From the NCBI GenBank assembly GCA_964580305.1, contig CAZOKL010000116.1:1-6083 (forward strand): a stretch of 6,083 nucleotides of DNA, given 5' to 3'. This DNA is from Phocaeicola_A sp964580305 (GTDB lineage Bacteria > Bacteroidota > Bacteroidia > Bacteroidales > Bacteroidaceae). Positions 5,917 through 6,083 of the stretch are shown here, piece by piece. Made by a program: the position numbers and the translations under genes. The number at the start of each line of letters is the position of its first letter. Within the stretch, counting starts at the first letter, position 1. Below the pieces are notes generated by a model. The model was not told where the DNA came from. It worked only from the letters and a program-made list of their open reading frames with translations, and ran no database searches.

Positions 5917-6083
5917 TTCAAAAAAAGCCCATCCGGCATCGTTTCACCCATAGCTTTTTCGTCCCAATGGCAGATTTCCGTGTTCCCTTTCCATCCTCGC
6001 CTACCCTCCAGGCCGCTTTACCCCATTCTCTCATACCGTTTCCAATTGACATTCAACAGCTTAAAGATGTAATTTCAAGTGTT

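Larger units (their letters stand above)
5878..6083. other. Noncoding region upstream of the operon
   Basis: No convincing gene is seen here on either strand. Apart from the promoter box and inverted repeat, the minus strand carries GCCGGATGGGC followed by seven T (5920-5936), which is at most a very weak terminator for a gene beyond the window edge. All three minus frames entering from the right edge meet stop codons within about 30 bases, so no upstream gene on this strand extends into the window. Confidence 0.5.

Noticed and set aside
5920..5936. A possible terminator, GCCGGATGGGC followed by seven T on the minus strand
   Set aside because: The stem is only about three base pairs with a bulge, and no upstream gene is seen to need it.
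5918..6052. A 44-codon minus-strand open frame upstream of the kinase (starts MSIGNGMREW)
   Set aside because: It is basic and Trp-rich with no recognisable family, has no good ribosome site, lies upstream of the predicted transcription start and ends in the T-run; chance is the simplest explanation.

Overview
This window looks like chromosomal DNA from a member of the Bacteroidales (Bacteroides/Prevotella-type Bacteroidota). The evidence is a perfect TAnnTTTG-type -7 box ahead of the first gene, A-rich leaders rather than clear Shine-Dalgarno sequences, a TPR-sensor hybrid histidine kinase resembling the Bacteroides families I recall as DUF5112/DUF5113, and a compact AbgT-like membrane protein. 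No species assignment is attempted.

Every supported gene lies on the minus strand, so the operon reads from right to left. From the right edge: 5878-6083 is a noncoding leader with a promoter match (5909-5916) and a short inverted repeat next to the start codon. 1573-5877 encodes a 1434-residue double histidine kinase. 820-1545, after a 27-base A-rich gap, encodes a NarL/FixJ-like response regulator. 96-845 (or 96-830) encodes a six-helix membrane protein whose start overlaps the regulator's 3' end. 1-95 is untranslated tail with no recognisable feature.

The large kinase is the main point of interest. It is two related sensor kinases in one reading frame. Half 1 (about residues 1-826) has a signal peptide, a large periplasmic TPR-like sensor, a membrane helix, a short GAF-like region, a helical dimerisation segment with no histidine at the H-box position, and an intact ATP-binding domain. 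Half 2 (about 825-1434) begins with what looks like a complete lipoprotein signal peptide inside the protein, then a shorter periplasmic sensor, a membrane helix, a GAF-like domain, a clear candidate phospho-acceptor histidine (H1212), and an ATP-binding domain whose nucleotide-binding residues are mostly lost. The halves therefore look complementary: half 1 could supply the catalytic activity and half 2 the histidine.

The likely pathway is: two periplasmic signals are read by the fused kinase, phosphate passes from H1212 to D58 of the response regulator, and the regulator changes transcription. The role of the small AbgT-like protein is unknown; its tight overlap suggests it is co-produced and possibly functionally linked.
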